Positions 1 through 7,114 of a stretch of DNA of 15,541 bases are shown here, in pieces. The notes under the pieces are model-generated. The model did not search any database. It had not been told where the DNA came from and saw nothing but the letters and a program-made list of their open reading frames with translations. Every line of letters begins with the position of its first letter. The first letter of the stretch is position 1. The position numbers were made by a program, and so were the translations under genes. This DNA is from an uncultured Chloracidobacterium sp. (GTDB taxonomy: Bacteria; Acidobacteriota; Blastocatellia; Pyrinomonadales; Pyrinomonadaceae): assembly GCA_937941715.1 (NCBI GenBank), contig CALDGX010000081.1, positions 1 through 15,541 of the forward strand, in the 5' to 3' direction.

Positions 1-1440
1 ATCGGTGCCGGTGCGCGGATGCGGATGGACTGTCCGGACAAGACGTTCGCCATACTCGAAGGCCGCGAGCGAAGCGGCGGAACATGGGACCTCTTCCGGT
101 ATCCGGGCATTCGATCCGATTCGGATATGTTCACGCTCGGCTATCGGTTCCGGCCTTGGCGTGACCCGAAGGCGATCGCTGACGGTCCCGCGATACTCGA
201 ATATATTCGCGAAACGGCAAAGGAATACGATCTCGACAAAGAGATCCGTTACGGGCATCGGGTAAAGCGTGCGGAATGGTCTTCGGCAGAGTCGCGATGG
301 ACTGTCGAGGTGGAGATCGGGAACAATTTACCGCAGAGACGCGGAGACGCGGAGACGGGAAATAATTTATTTACCTGCAATTTCCTCTATCTCTGTACCG
401 GCTACTATGACTACGACGCCGGTTACACGCCGGACTGGCCGGGCTTTGCCGATTACAGGGGGAAACTCGTCCACCCGCAGAAATGGCCCGAGGATCTTGA
501 CTATGCCGGTAAGCGTGTTTTGGTGATCGGCAGCGGGGCGACGGCCGTCACGCTGGTCCCGGCGATGGCAGAAACGGCGGAGCATGTAACTATGCTCCAG
601 CGGTCGCCGACCTATATCGTTACGATGCCGACACAGGATCGGATCGCTAATTTCTTTCGTGCCGTCCTTCCGGCAAAAGCCGCCTATGTCCTTGCAAGAT
701 GGAAGAATGTTTTCAGGCAGATGTTCTTTTACGAACTCTCGCGTAAATATCCGTCGGCAATGAAACGCCTGATAGCAAAAGGTGTGAAAAAGGAGATCGG
801 TGAGGATGAAGCTCAAGCTCATTTTACGCCGACTTACAAACCGTGGGACCAGCGTCTGTGCGTCGTGCCCGACTCGGACCTTTTCAGGTCGATCCGCGAG
901 GGCAAGGCGTCGGTCGTCAACGGCGAGATCGAAACCTTTACCGAAAGCGGCGTAAGGCTGACCAGTGGCGGCGAACTCAACGCCGACATCATTGTGACGG
1001 CGACCGGACTCGTGCTCAAGATAATGGCGGGCCTCACATTGGTGGTTGACGGCAAAACGGTCGATCTCTCAAAGGTGATGGCCTATAAGGGGATGATGTA
1101 CAGCGACGTACCGAATCTGGCTCAGGCCTTTGGCTACACGAATGCCTCCTGGACGCTCAAATGCGATCTGACCAGCGAGTATGTCTGCCGCCTTATCAAA
1201 TATATGGACGAAAACGGCTTTGATCACTGCGTACCGCGACGGTCAGACCCGTCGGTCCTGCCGGAACCGGTGCTCGACTTTAACTCGGGCTACGTGCTGC
1301 GTGCGCTTGACCAGTTGCCGAGCCAGGGCTCAAAACACCCCTGGCGGCTCCATCAAAACTACGTCAAAGACCTTTCAATGCTCCGCTACGGACGCATAGC
1401 CGACGGCACGATGGAATTCAACAAACGGAGCGGCGGATAG
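1..1440 (+). CDS. ethA: EthA-like FAD-dependent Baeyer-Villiger monooxygenase, 5' end missing
   Basis: This flavoprotein should use NADPH and O2 to insert oxygen next to a carbonyl or oxidise a heteroatom; the natural substrate cannot be read from sequence. The frame is open from base 1. The first residues (IGAG, then CPDKTFAILEGRE) match the stretch just after the FAD-binding GxGxxG of this family, so roughly 20 N-terminal residues lie outside the window, and the ATG at 19 is probably internal. Visible landmarks are GGTWDLFRYPGIRSDSDM, the Baeyer-Villiger fingerprint YRGKLVHPQKWP (Tyr where Phe is usual), the second dinucleotide fold VIGSGATAVTLVPA, the PWDQRLCVVP block, an ATG near the end of the FAD domain (TATGL), and the GYTNASWTLK block typical of mycobacterial EthA. 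A 13-residue insertion with a duplicated GNNL lies just before the TCNFLYLCTGYYDY strand. EthA-type membership is secure; physiological role is not. Confidence 0.93.
   Translation: MGAGARMRMDCPDKTFAILEGRERSGGTWDLFRYPGIRSDSDMFTLGYRFRPWRDPKAIADGPAILEYIRETAKEYDLDKEIRYGHRVKRAEWSSAESRWTVEVEIGNNLPQRRGDAETGNNLFTCNFLYLCTGYYDYDAGYTPDWPGFADYRGKLVHPQKWPEDLDYAGKRVLVIGSGATAVTLVPAMAETAEHVTMLQRSPTYIVTMPTQDRIANFFRAVLPAKAAYVLARWKNVFRQMFFYELSRKYPSAMKRLIAKGVKKEIGEDEAQAHFTPTYKPWDQRLCVVPDSDLFRSIREGKASVVNGEIETFTESGVRLTSGGELNADIIVTATGLVLKIMAGLTLVVDGKTVDLSKVMAYKGMMYSDVPNLAQAFGYTNASWTLKCDLTSEYVCRLIKYMDENGFDHCVPRRSDPSVLPEPVLDFNSGYVLRALDQLPSQGSKHPWRLHQNYVKDLSMLRYGRIADGTMEFNKRSGG
319..369 (+). repeat. 39-bp in-frame repeat insertion inside the monooxygenase gene
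   Basis: Three tandem 8-base units occur at 333-340 (GCAGAGAC), 341-348 and 349-356 (both GCGGAGAC). They are flanked by a 12-base imperfect direct repeat at 319-330 and 358-369, which has two mismatches and an offset of exactly 39 bases. In protein the effect is GNNL-PQRRGDAET-GNNL, a 13-residue addition that keeps the frame. The flanking copies resemble a target duplication. The GCAGAGAC/GCGGAGAC core resembles short dispersed repeats that I recall from intergenic regions of environmental bacteria. That identity is from memory and untested. Confidence 0.6.
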
Positions 1441-1460
1441 CGATATTGATCTCGGCAACG

Positions 1461-1469
1461 TGCTAAAAT
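1461..1469 (+). promoter_or_regulatory. Possible extended -10 element for the ribF operon
   Basis: TGCTAAAAT reads as an extended -10 (TG, one base, TAAAAT). It lies 17 bases before the preferred ribF ATG at 1487, in the 46-base gap after the monooxygenase stop. A TTGATC at 1446-1451 is only 12 bases away, too close to be a standard -35. If used, transcription would start around 1476 and leave a leader of about 10 bases. The site is supported by sequence resemblance alone. Confidence 0.3.
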
Positions 1470-1486
1470 GGCGTTTTGGGCAGCGT

Positions 1487-2440
1487 ATGAAGATTTTTCA
1501 CGGGACCGAAAATGCCAATATCGTCAGGCCGACCGTTTTGACACTCGGGGTTTTTGACGGCCTCCATCTCGGGCATCAGCAGATAATGTACAAGGTCGTC
1601 GAACGTGCTGCCGCGATCGACGCCGTGCCGACGGCTATCACATTTGACCCGCATCCGCGGGCGGTCCTCCACCCCGATTCGGCACCGCCGCTGCTGCAGA
1701 CGCTCGATCAGCGTTTGGCCAATCTTGAGGTGCTCGGCATCAAACAGACGATCCTCATTCCGTTCACGCGTGAGTTTGCCGGCCAACCGGCCGAAGACTT
1801 TCTAACTGACATCGTTCACGAGCGGCTGCAGGCCCGCGAGGTCTATCTCGGCAAAGGCTTTGCCTTCGGCAAGAACCGCGGCGGCAATATCGCCCTTTTG
1901 CGAACAATGAGTCATCAGTTGGGGTTTACCGCTGACGAGGTCGATGAGGTTCAGCTTCGCGGTCAACGGATAAGTTCGTCACAGATCCGCCGGCTGCTGG
2001 GCGACGGCCGCGTCAACCTTGCCCGCCGCATGCTCGGCCGTCCCTATGGCGTCGAGGGCGTCGTTATTCACGGCAACCATCGCGGGCGGACGATCGGATT
2101 TCCGACCGCAAACCTCAAACCTCAAAATCGCGTGATCCCGAAATACGGCGTTTACGCGACCGCGACGCTTATCGACGGCATCTGGCGCCGCAGCATCACC
2201 AATATTGGTGTTCGGCCGACATTTGAATCCGATTCCGAGCCATCTATCGAAACGCATATATTCGACTTTGACGGCGATCTCTACGGAGATGTCCTCAGAG
2301 TGCGGTTTTTGCGTCGTATCCGTGATGAACGAAAATTCAGCGGCATTGACGAGCTAAAAGCTCAGATCGAGATCGACTCGGGGCGTGCCAGGAACTATTT
2401 CGGTCACATCGGCGTAAGGAATTTGCTCGAGGTTCTATGA
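1487..2440 (+). CDS. ribF: Bifunctional riboflavin kinase / FAD synthetase RibF
   Basis: This cytosolic enzyme phosphorylates riboflavin to FMN and adenylates FMN to FAD. The N-terminal nucleotidyltransferase domain shows GVFDGLHLGH at residues 21-30, FDPHPRAVLHP, the GKGFAFGKNRGG loop near 122-133 and RISSSQIRRLL at 161-171. The C-terminal flavokinase domain shows GRTIGFPTANL at 200-210 and the GVYA strand. Length from the ATG at 1487 is 317 residues, normal for the family. A GTG at 1460 would add nine residues (MLKWRFGQR) with no family counterpart and would overlap the possible -10, so the ATG is preferred. The stop overlaps the next ATG in an ATGA arrangement, which implies coupled translation. 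Supplying FAD would suit the flavin monooxygenase upstream, although RibF is needed by the whole cell. Confidence 0.96.
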   Translation: MKIFHGTENANIVRPTVLTLGVFDGLHLGHQQIMYKVVERAAAIDAVPTAITFDPHPRAVLHPDSAPPLLQTLDQRLANLEVLGIKQTILIPFTREFAGQPAEDFLTDIVHERLQAREVYLGKGFAFGKNRGGNIALLRTMSHQLGFTADEVDEVQLRGQRISSSQIRRLLGDGRVNLARRMLGRPYGVEGVVIHGNHRGRTIGFPTANLKPQNRVIPKYGVYATATLIDGIWRRSITNIGVRPTFESDSEPSIETHIFDFDGDLYGDVLRVRFLRRIRDERKFSGIDELKAQIEIDSGRARNYFGHIGVRNLLEVL

Positions 2441-2811
2441 AGGTCGTGGAATTGACGCCAATGATCTGGACCGAGGACCTCGACGGCACGGTCGGGTTTT
2501 ATCGCGAAGTGCTCGGCTTTGACTGTGTTGAGCGAAATGATAAGTGGGGTTGGGCCTCGCTCTCGATCGACGGCGTCGGCATCATGGCCGCGAGGCCAAA
2601 TGCCCATATGCCCTATGACAAGATCGGTTTTACGGGCAGTTTTTACTTTCGCACCGACGATGTTGACGCGATGTGGGCCAAGATCAATGGCAAAGCCCGG
2701 ATCTGTTACGGCATCGAAGAATTTCCCTGGGGGATGCGCGAATTTGCCGTATATGACAACAATGGCTACATTTTGCAGTTTGGGCAGCCATTAGCAGATC
2801 AAAATGAGTAA
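2437..2811 (+). CDS. VOC-superfamily (glyoxalase/bleomycin-resistance fold) protein
   Basis: This is a single-domain protein of 124 residues with the two paired beta-alpha-beta-beta-beta modules of the vicinal-oxygen-chelate fold. The first module begins LTPMIWTEDLDGTVGFYREVLGF. The second contains YFRTDDVDAMWAKI and ends with REFAVYDNNGYILQFGQ, the usual closing strand. Family members include glyoxalases, dioxygenases and drug-binding proteins. The first strand carries Met or Thr where the metal-binding His of enzymatic members often sits, so a binding or non-metal role is possible. The ATG overlaps the ribF stop (ATGA) and is preceded by GAGG at 2429-2432, so the start is firm. The 3' end overlaps the next gene by 8 bases. 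Substrate unknown. Confidence 0.85.
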   Translation: MKVVELTPMIWTEDLDGTVGFYREVLGFDCVERNDKWGWASLSIDGVGIMAARPNAHMPYDKIGFTGSFYFRTDDVDAMWAKINGKARICYGIEEFPWGMREFAVYDNNGYILQFGQPLADQNE

Positions 2812-4540
2812 TCTAGGCATTGACGCCGGAACATCGATCAAGGAACGTGCAGCCGCGGCCAACGGCAATGGCCGGCCGCATTTTGTTTCGACCGGCGACC
2901 TGGCGATCGCCAAGCTCGTGACCAACAAGCAGCTGATCGCCGAAGAGAAGTTCCTGCAAAAGAAAGAGGCCGAGGTCGAGAGCGTCTATCACGGCTGGCG
3001 TGGTTACTGGCGATTGTTCCAGATCTCGAGGGTCATTGTGATGCTCGCGGTGTACCTGTATCTCGATCAGTTTGATATGCACCGTGCTCAGCAGGTGCGT
3101 CATAAAAAACACCGGATGAAAACGGCGTCGCGATTGACGCGCCTTGCCGTTTACGGCGAGAGGCTGTATTCCGTTCGGCTGTGGCTGACTCATCAATTGA
3201 CGGCCCTGGCCCGCCGTTTCGTGCTCGGGAGCAATACGAATCGCGAGCAAAATCAGGAGAAGCAGGCCGTTTGGTTAAAAGAAAAGCTGATCAGCCTCGG
3301 GCCCACTTTCATCAAGATCGGCCAGTCGATGGGTACGCGGGCGGACCTTTTGCCGCTGCCTTTCGTCAAGGAACTCGGAACGCTCGTCGACAGCGTCCCG
3401 CCGTTTCCGAACGAGATCGCTTTTGCCCGTATCGAGCACGAACTCGGCTGCAAGATCAACGAGATGTACGCCGAGTTTGAACTCGAGCCGGTTGCCGCCG
3501 CTTCGCTCGGCCAGGTTTATCGCGCACGTCTGCACAGCGGCGAGGAGGTCGCCGTCAAAGTTCAGCGGCCCAATCTCGATGCGACCATCAAGGGTGACCT
3601 CGTCATTCTCAAAAAAGTGGCGAAGTTTGCCGAGCGCTTTCCGCAGCTTAATGAAAATGCCGACTGGGCCGGAATGCTTCGCGAGTTTGACGTCACCGTC
3701 CACGAGGAAATGGACTATGCCGCTGAGGGACAGAACGCCGAGCGGTTCCGCGTCAATTTCAAGAATTGGAGCGACATTCACGTACCCGCCATTTACTGGA
3801 ACGCGACAACGTCGAAAGTGATGACGATGGAGTTTATTCACGGCTCCAAGGTGACTGACGTCGATCAACTGATCGCCCGAAACGTCTCGCCTGAAAAGGT
3901 GAACCGGTTGCTGATCAAGACTTACCTCAAACAGCTCCTTGAGGATGGCTTTTTTCACGCCGACCCGCACCCCGGCAACCTGTTAGTGATGCCCGACGGA
4001 CGGATCGCTTTTTTTGATTTCGGGATGGTCGGCCGTATCTCGCCTGAACTCCAGTCCAAAATGATCGACGCCTTTTTTCACGTCGTCAGCAAGGATGCGG
4101 GCGGCATTGCCGAAGACCTTATCGCGCTCGACTTTCTCAAGCCCGGGACAAACCGGAACGTCGTCAAGCCGGTCGTCGAAAAGATGTTCGAGTTTCATCT
4201 TAACCGCAAGCTCAAGGATGTCAATTTCAAGGAGCTGACCTACGATCTGGCGGACGTCATGTATGATTATCCGTTCCGTTTGCCGTCAAACTTTACCTAC
4301 ATAATGCGTGCATTGATGACGCTCGAGGGCATCGGGATCATCACCGATCCCGAATTCAATTTCTTCGAGACGGCAAAGCCGTACGCCAAGGAATTTATGC
4401 TTCGCCGCGAAGGCGCCGATTTCCGCAAGGCTTTTGTAGATAAGATCATGGGCCGCGACGAGGGCGGCAAGATCGACTGGGACCGAACATGGAAACTCGC
4501 CAAAATGGCGTTTAAGACGGTCATGAATCCCGGAAACTGA
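2804..4540 (+). CDS. ABC1/UbiB-family atypical kinase (AarF-like)
   Basis: A protein of 578 residues with all hallmarks of the UbiB/ADCK family, which supports ubiquinone or other isoprenoid-lipid metabolism through an atypical ATPase or kinase activity. Visible in order: KIGQ at 171-174 (the KxGQ signature in the N-terminal extension), the alanine-rich loop AAASLGQVYRA at 231-241 that replaces the glycine-rich loop, AVKVQRP with Lys252, the ExD element in EEMDY at 301-305, the catalytic loop HADPHPGN at 385-392, and DFG at 405-407. The first 160 residues include a charged stretch and one hydrophobic run (about 77-90, RVIVMLAVYLYLDQF) that may touch the membrane. Nothing near it makes quinone, so the exact UbiB role is not shown. 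The ATG lies inside the VOC gene's last codons, implying the same operon. Confidence 0.93.
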   Translation: MSNLGIDAGTSIKERAAAANGNGRPHFVSTGDLAIAKLVTNKQLIAEEKFLQKKEAEVESVYHGWRGYWRLFQISRVIVMLAVYLYLDQFDMHRAQQVRHKKHRMKTASRLTRLAVYGERLYSVRLWLTHQLTALARRFVLGSNTNREQNQEKQAVWLKEKLISLGPTFIKIGQSMGTRADLLPLPFVKELGTLVDSVPPFPNEIAFARIEHELGCKINEMYAEFELEPVAAASLGQVYRARLHSGEEVAVKVQRPNLDATIKGDLVILKKVAKFAERFPQLNENADWAGMLREFDVTVHEEMDYAAEGQNAERFRVNFKNWSDIHVPAIYWNATTSKVMTMEFIHGSKVTDVDQLIARNVSPEKVNRLLIKTYLKQLLEDGFFHADPHPGNLLVMPDGRIAFFDFGMVGRISPELQSKMIDAFFHVVSKDAGGIAEDLIALDFLKPGTNRNVVKPVVEKMFEFHLNRKLKDVNFKELTYDLADVMYDYPFRLPSNFTYIMRALMTLEGIGIITDPEFNFFETAKPYAKEFMLRREGADFRKAFVDKIMGRDEGGKIDWDRTWKLAKMAFKTVMNPGN

Positions 4541-4563
4541 CGACCCCGGGCCCGCTGTAATCG

Positions 4564-5652
4564 ATGCCCGAAGATACTGGAATACTTGAGAGTCCGTCGA
4601 TCGCCCGTGCCCGAAAGCTGGTTTTGGCGCATGGCTGGAACTCTACCGCCTTCCAGATCGTTAACCCGGGCATTCGTCAATGGTTTCCGCCCGAGGGCGA
4701 CGCGGTGGTCGGTTACGTAACTGCCAACAAGATGCGCATCGTCGTCGGAGCACCGGTCTGTACATTGGAGCGGCTGCCCAAGGTTGCGGGCGATTTTGAA
4801 CGCGAAGCACGCGAGGCTGGCGAACGCGTCTGCTACTTTGCGGCTGAGGAACGGCTTGACTCGATCTATGCCGACTCGGCAGATCATACAAGGTTTCTTC
4901 TTGGAGCCCAGCCGGTGTGGCGCCTCCGCGTTTGGGAACATCTCGTCCGGAGCCACAGATCGCTCAGAGCCCAATTGAATCGGGCGCGAAACAAGGGCGT
5001 AACCGTATCGGAATGGCCGATCGAGCGGGCGACCTGCGATCCGGAACTGAATGCCTGTCTCCATACGTGGCTTGGATCAAAAGGGTTACCGCCACTGCAT
5101 TTCATGGTCGAATCGGACACGCTTGCCCGGCTTGAAGGACGGCGAGTATTTGTCGCCGACGGCGGCGGCGGCGTTCAGGGCTTTGTTGTGTTGTCACCCG
5201 TCCCGACAAGGAATGGTTGGCTTTTCGAGCAATTCCCGCATCGTCCGGGAGCTCCGAACGGGACGGTCGAACTTATGATCGATACCGCCATGCGGACCCT
5301 TGCCGCCGATGGGCACGAATACGCGACGCTGGGCCTGTCACCTCTCTCGACGCGGGCCGACGTCGGGCCATTTCGAGATCCGATCTGGCTCATGCTGTTG
5401 TTGTCCTGGCTCCGGAGACATGGCCGGCGATTTTATAATTTTGACGGCCTCGACGCTTTCAAGGCAAAACTGAGGCCTGACCGATGGGAGCCGGTATTTG
5501 CCGTTTCGACGGAACCTCAGGTATCATTCAGGACGCTTTACGCGATCACATCTGCATTCGGCGGCAACAGTCCCCTTCGGCTGCTTGGCGGGGGCCTAAC
5601 GCGGGCCGCTGCAGCCGAACTTCGATGGCTTAGGCAGCGGTTTTCGCAGTGA
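4564..5652 (+). CDS. Stand-alone DUF2156 / MprF-type aminoacyl-lipid transferase domain protein
   Basis: The 362-residue protein matches the catalytic C-terminal half of MprF-type phosphatidylglycerol aminoacyltransferases, a tandem GNAT-like fold that moves an amino acid from aminoacyl-tRNA to a lipid head group. Diagnostic segments are HGWNSTAFQIVNPGI near 23-37, VVGYVTANKMRIVVGAPVC near 48-66, VCYFAAEERL near 89-98, HRSLRAQLNRARNKG near 131-145, ATLGLSPL near 254-261, and YNFDGLDAFKAKLRPDRWEPVF near 291-312. The multi-span flippase domain of full MprF is absent and I see no transmembrane segment, so it should be cytosolic or peripheral. It starts 23 bases after the ubiB-like stop in the same direction and is probably co-transcribed. 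Domain assignment is strong. Acceptor lipid and amino acid are unknown, and some DUF2156 proteins may act on other substrates. Confidence 0.85.
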   Translation: MPEDTGILESPSIARARKLVLAHGWNSTAFQIVNPGIRQWFPPEGDAVVGYVTANKMRIVVGAPVCTLERLPKVAGDFEREAREAGERVCYFAAEERLDSIYADSADHTRFLLGAQPVWRLRVWEHLVRSHRSLRAQLNRARNKGVTVSEWPIERATCDPELNACLHTWLGSKGLPPLHFMVESDTLARLEGRRVFVADGGGGVQGFVVLSPVPTRNGWLFEQFPHRPGAPNGTVELMIDTAMRTLAADGHEYATLGLSPLSTRADVGPFRDPIWLMLLLSWLRRHGRRFYNFDGLDAFKAKLRPDRWEPVFAVSTEPQVSFRTLYAITSAFGGNSPLRLLGGGLTRAAAAELRWLRQRFSQ

Positions 5653-5727
5653 ATTAGTAGACTGGGTCACCTCCAAATTGCGAAGTGTCGGGATAAAGAC
5701 AATTGTGGTGTTTTCACCGCTCTTCCA

Positions 5728-5743
5728 AGCCTGTCCTCAGGCT
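5728..5743. repeat. 6-bp inverted repeat before the CBM9-like gene
   Basis: AGCCTG and CAGGCT form a perfect inverted repeat with a TCCT loop, ending six bases before the ATG at 5750. It would fold in the leader RNA close to the start codon, or could be a small protein-binding dyad. No T-run follows, so it is not a good terminator for the upstream gene. Confidence 0.35.
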
Positions 5744-5749
5744 CAAATT

Positions 5750-6400
5750 ATGAAAATCAATGCCGGATCCGCGATCGAGATCCATCATCTGAAGCAGGAT
5801 TTTGCCATTGAAGAACTCGATTGCGCGTCGTGGGCACGCGGACAGTCGGTCGCCGTGACAAACTACTGGTCCGGCGAACCGTCTCCCGCTAGCAGGCACT
5901 TCGCCGCGTGTCTCCTTTGGTCGAACGAAGGACTTTATGTTCGATTTGAGGCAAATCAGGCCGAACCGTTGGTGGTCAGCGACAAACCCGACGTCAAACG
6001 AAAGATGAATGGCCTCTGGGACCGCGACGTCTGCGAGATATTTATCGCACCTGACCGTGGGGTTGCAAACCGCTATTTTGAGTTTGAGATCGCTCCGACC
6101 GGCGAATGGATCGATATCGGGATCGAGGTCACTTCTGAACGCAGGCTTAGCGATTTTGACTATGAGTCCAAAATGGAATCTGCCGCGAGGATCGATGACG
6201 GACGAGTTCTGATGGCGGTCAAAATACCCTGGCCTGCGTTCGGCAAAACGCCATGTTCGGGCGACGTTTGGCTCGGCAACATCTTTCGATGCGTGGGCAG
6301 CGGTGAAACGCGAGGCTATCTGTCGTGGCAGGCGACCGCTACGGCGATACCCAATTTTCACGTCCCGGACAAATTCGGCGAATTCAAGTTTGTCGACTGA
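5750..6400 (+). CDS. CBM9-like carbohydrate-binding-fold protein
   Basis: A protein of 216 residues from the ATG at 5750, resembling family 9 carbohydrate-binding modules of the stand-alone bacterial type. Evidence: the strand LWSNEGLYVRFEANQAEP, the GLWDRDVCEIFIAPD block, YFEFEIAPTGEWIDIGIE, and the closing section VKIPWPAFGKTPCSGDVWLGNIFRCVG with a Trp/Tyr-rich tail (YLSWQATATAIPNFHVPDKFGEFKF). Such proteins bind or sense sugars or glycan fragments, but no ligand is evident and no signal peptide is visible, so this copy appears intracellular. A TTG at 5678 would add 24 residues outside the domain and across the inverted repeat, so the ATG is chosen. The gene ends three bases before the convergent stop of the next gene, leaving no room for a separate terminator. 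Confidence 0.8.
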   Translation: MKINAGSAIEIHHLKQDFAIEELDCASWARGQSVAVTNYWSGEPSPASRHFAACLLWSNEGLYVRFEANQAEPLVVSDKPDVKRKMNGLWDRDVCEIFIAPDRGVANRYFEFEIAPTGEWIDIGIEVTSERRLSDFDYESKMESAARIDDGRVLMAVKIPWPAFGKTPCSGDVWLGNIFRCVGSGETRGYLSWQATATAIPNFHVPDKFGEFKFVD

Positions 6401-6403
6401 CCT

Positions 6404-7108
6404 TTAGGCGGCGATCAGCTTTTCATATACGATAAACGTCCCGAGACCGACGCTGAACAGCCCCGCACACCATCTTATCCCCTTGTTCATAAGGTCAAAA
6501 CGACCTGCTGTAAAGTGCAGCGGAAGGCCAAGCAAAAAGCTCATCATCATCATTCCGCCGATCGAACCGACGCCGAAAACGACGATATAAGCGAGAGCGA
6601 CCAGCGGCGACGGTATCAAAGGCAATATGATAAACATCAGTGCACCGCTGCCGGCCAGGCCGTGGACCATGCCGACAATGACCGACCGCGGGCCGAACCG
6701 GTGGTGCGATACCTCGGAGCCCTCATCAATGTGTGTATGAATGTGGGTGTGCCGATGTCCGCCATGTTCGTGGGCGTGAGCGTGGATCTTGTTGCTCGAG
6801 AGTATCTTGCGAATGGCGTTGATGCCCAGAATAACGAGCATGACGCCGACCACGCTTTCGAGCTTTGCCTCGAGCGACTCTGAGATCTGCAGTTTAAGCA
6901 AAATGACGACGAGCCCGACAGCAAATAGTGCGATAGTGTGTCCGACACCCCACAGTCCGCCGACGATCGACGCCGACATCAGCCCTTTTTTCTCGCTGAC
7001 GATCGTCGAGACAGCCGCCAGGTGGTCGGCCTCGGTCGCGTGGCGAAGGCCCAGGACAAATCCAAGTAACAGTATCGAATAAGTTGTAAGTTCCGGGGTG
7101 ATCTCCAT
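6404..7108 (-). CDS. NiCoT/UreH-type nickel-cobalt permease with His-rich loop
   Basis: An inner-membrane protein of 234 residues with about six hydrophobic spans. RHATEADHLAAVSTI at 22-36 is the H-x4-D-H signature in the second helix of nickel/cobalt transporters and UreH-like proteins, where the His and Asp residues bind metal. A histidine-rich stretch at 109-126 (HAHAHEHGGHRHTHIHTH) lies in the central hydrophilic loop and should bind Ni2+, Co2+ or Zn2+. GMVHGLAGSGAL at 146-157 is a second conserved block. Length is shorter than classical NiCoT (about 330-350) and fits the UreH-like subgroup. Urease, hydrogenase and cobalamin genes are absent, so the metal is not fixed by context. It follows the SDR gene by six bases on the same strand, so the two are probably co-transcribed. 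Confidence 0.85.
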   Translation of the reverse strand: MEITPELTTYSILLLGFVLGLRHATEADHLAAVSTIVSEKKGLMSASIVGGLWGVGHTIALFAVGLVVILLKLQISESLEAKLESVVGVMLVILGINAIRKILSSNKIHAHAHEHGGHRHTHIHTHIDEGSEVSHHRFGPRSVIVGMVHGLAGSGALMFIILPLIPSPLVALAYIVVFGVGSIGGMMMMSFLLGLPLHFTAGRFDLMNKGIRWCAGLFSVGLGTFIVYEKLIAA

Positions 7109-7114
7109 TTTTCA

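Noticed and set aside
109..126. Ribosomal or RNA-gene signatures anywhere in the window (scan by eye)
   Set aside because: No tRNA cloverleaf, rRNA segment or known riboswitch core was recognised, and gaps between genes are too short for most.
333..356. CRISPR array or VNTR locus at the tandem 8-base units
   Set aside because: There are only three short units without spacers, embedded in an open reading frame. It is treated as a repeat insertion instead.
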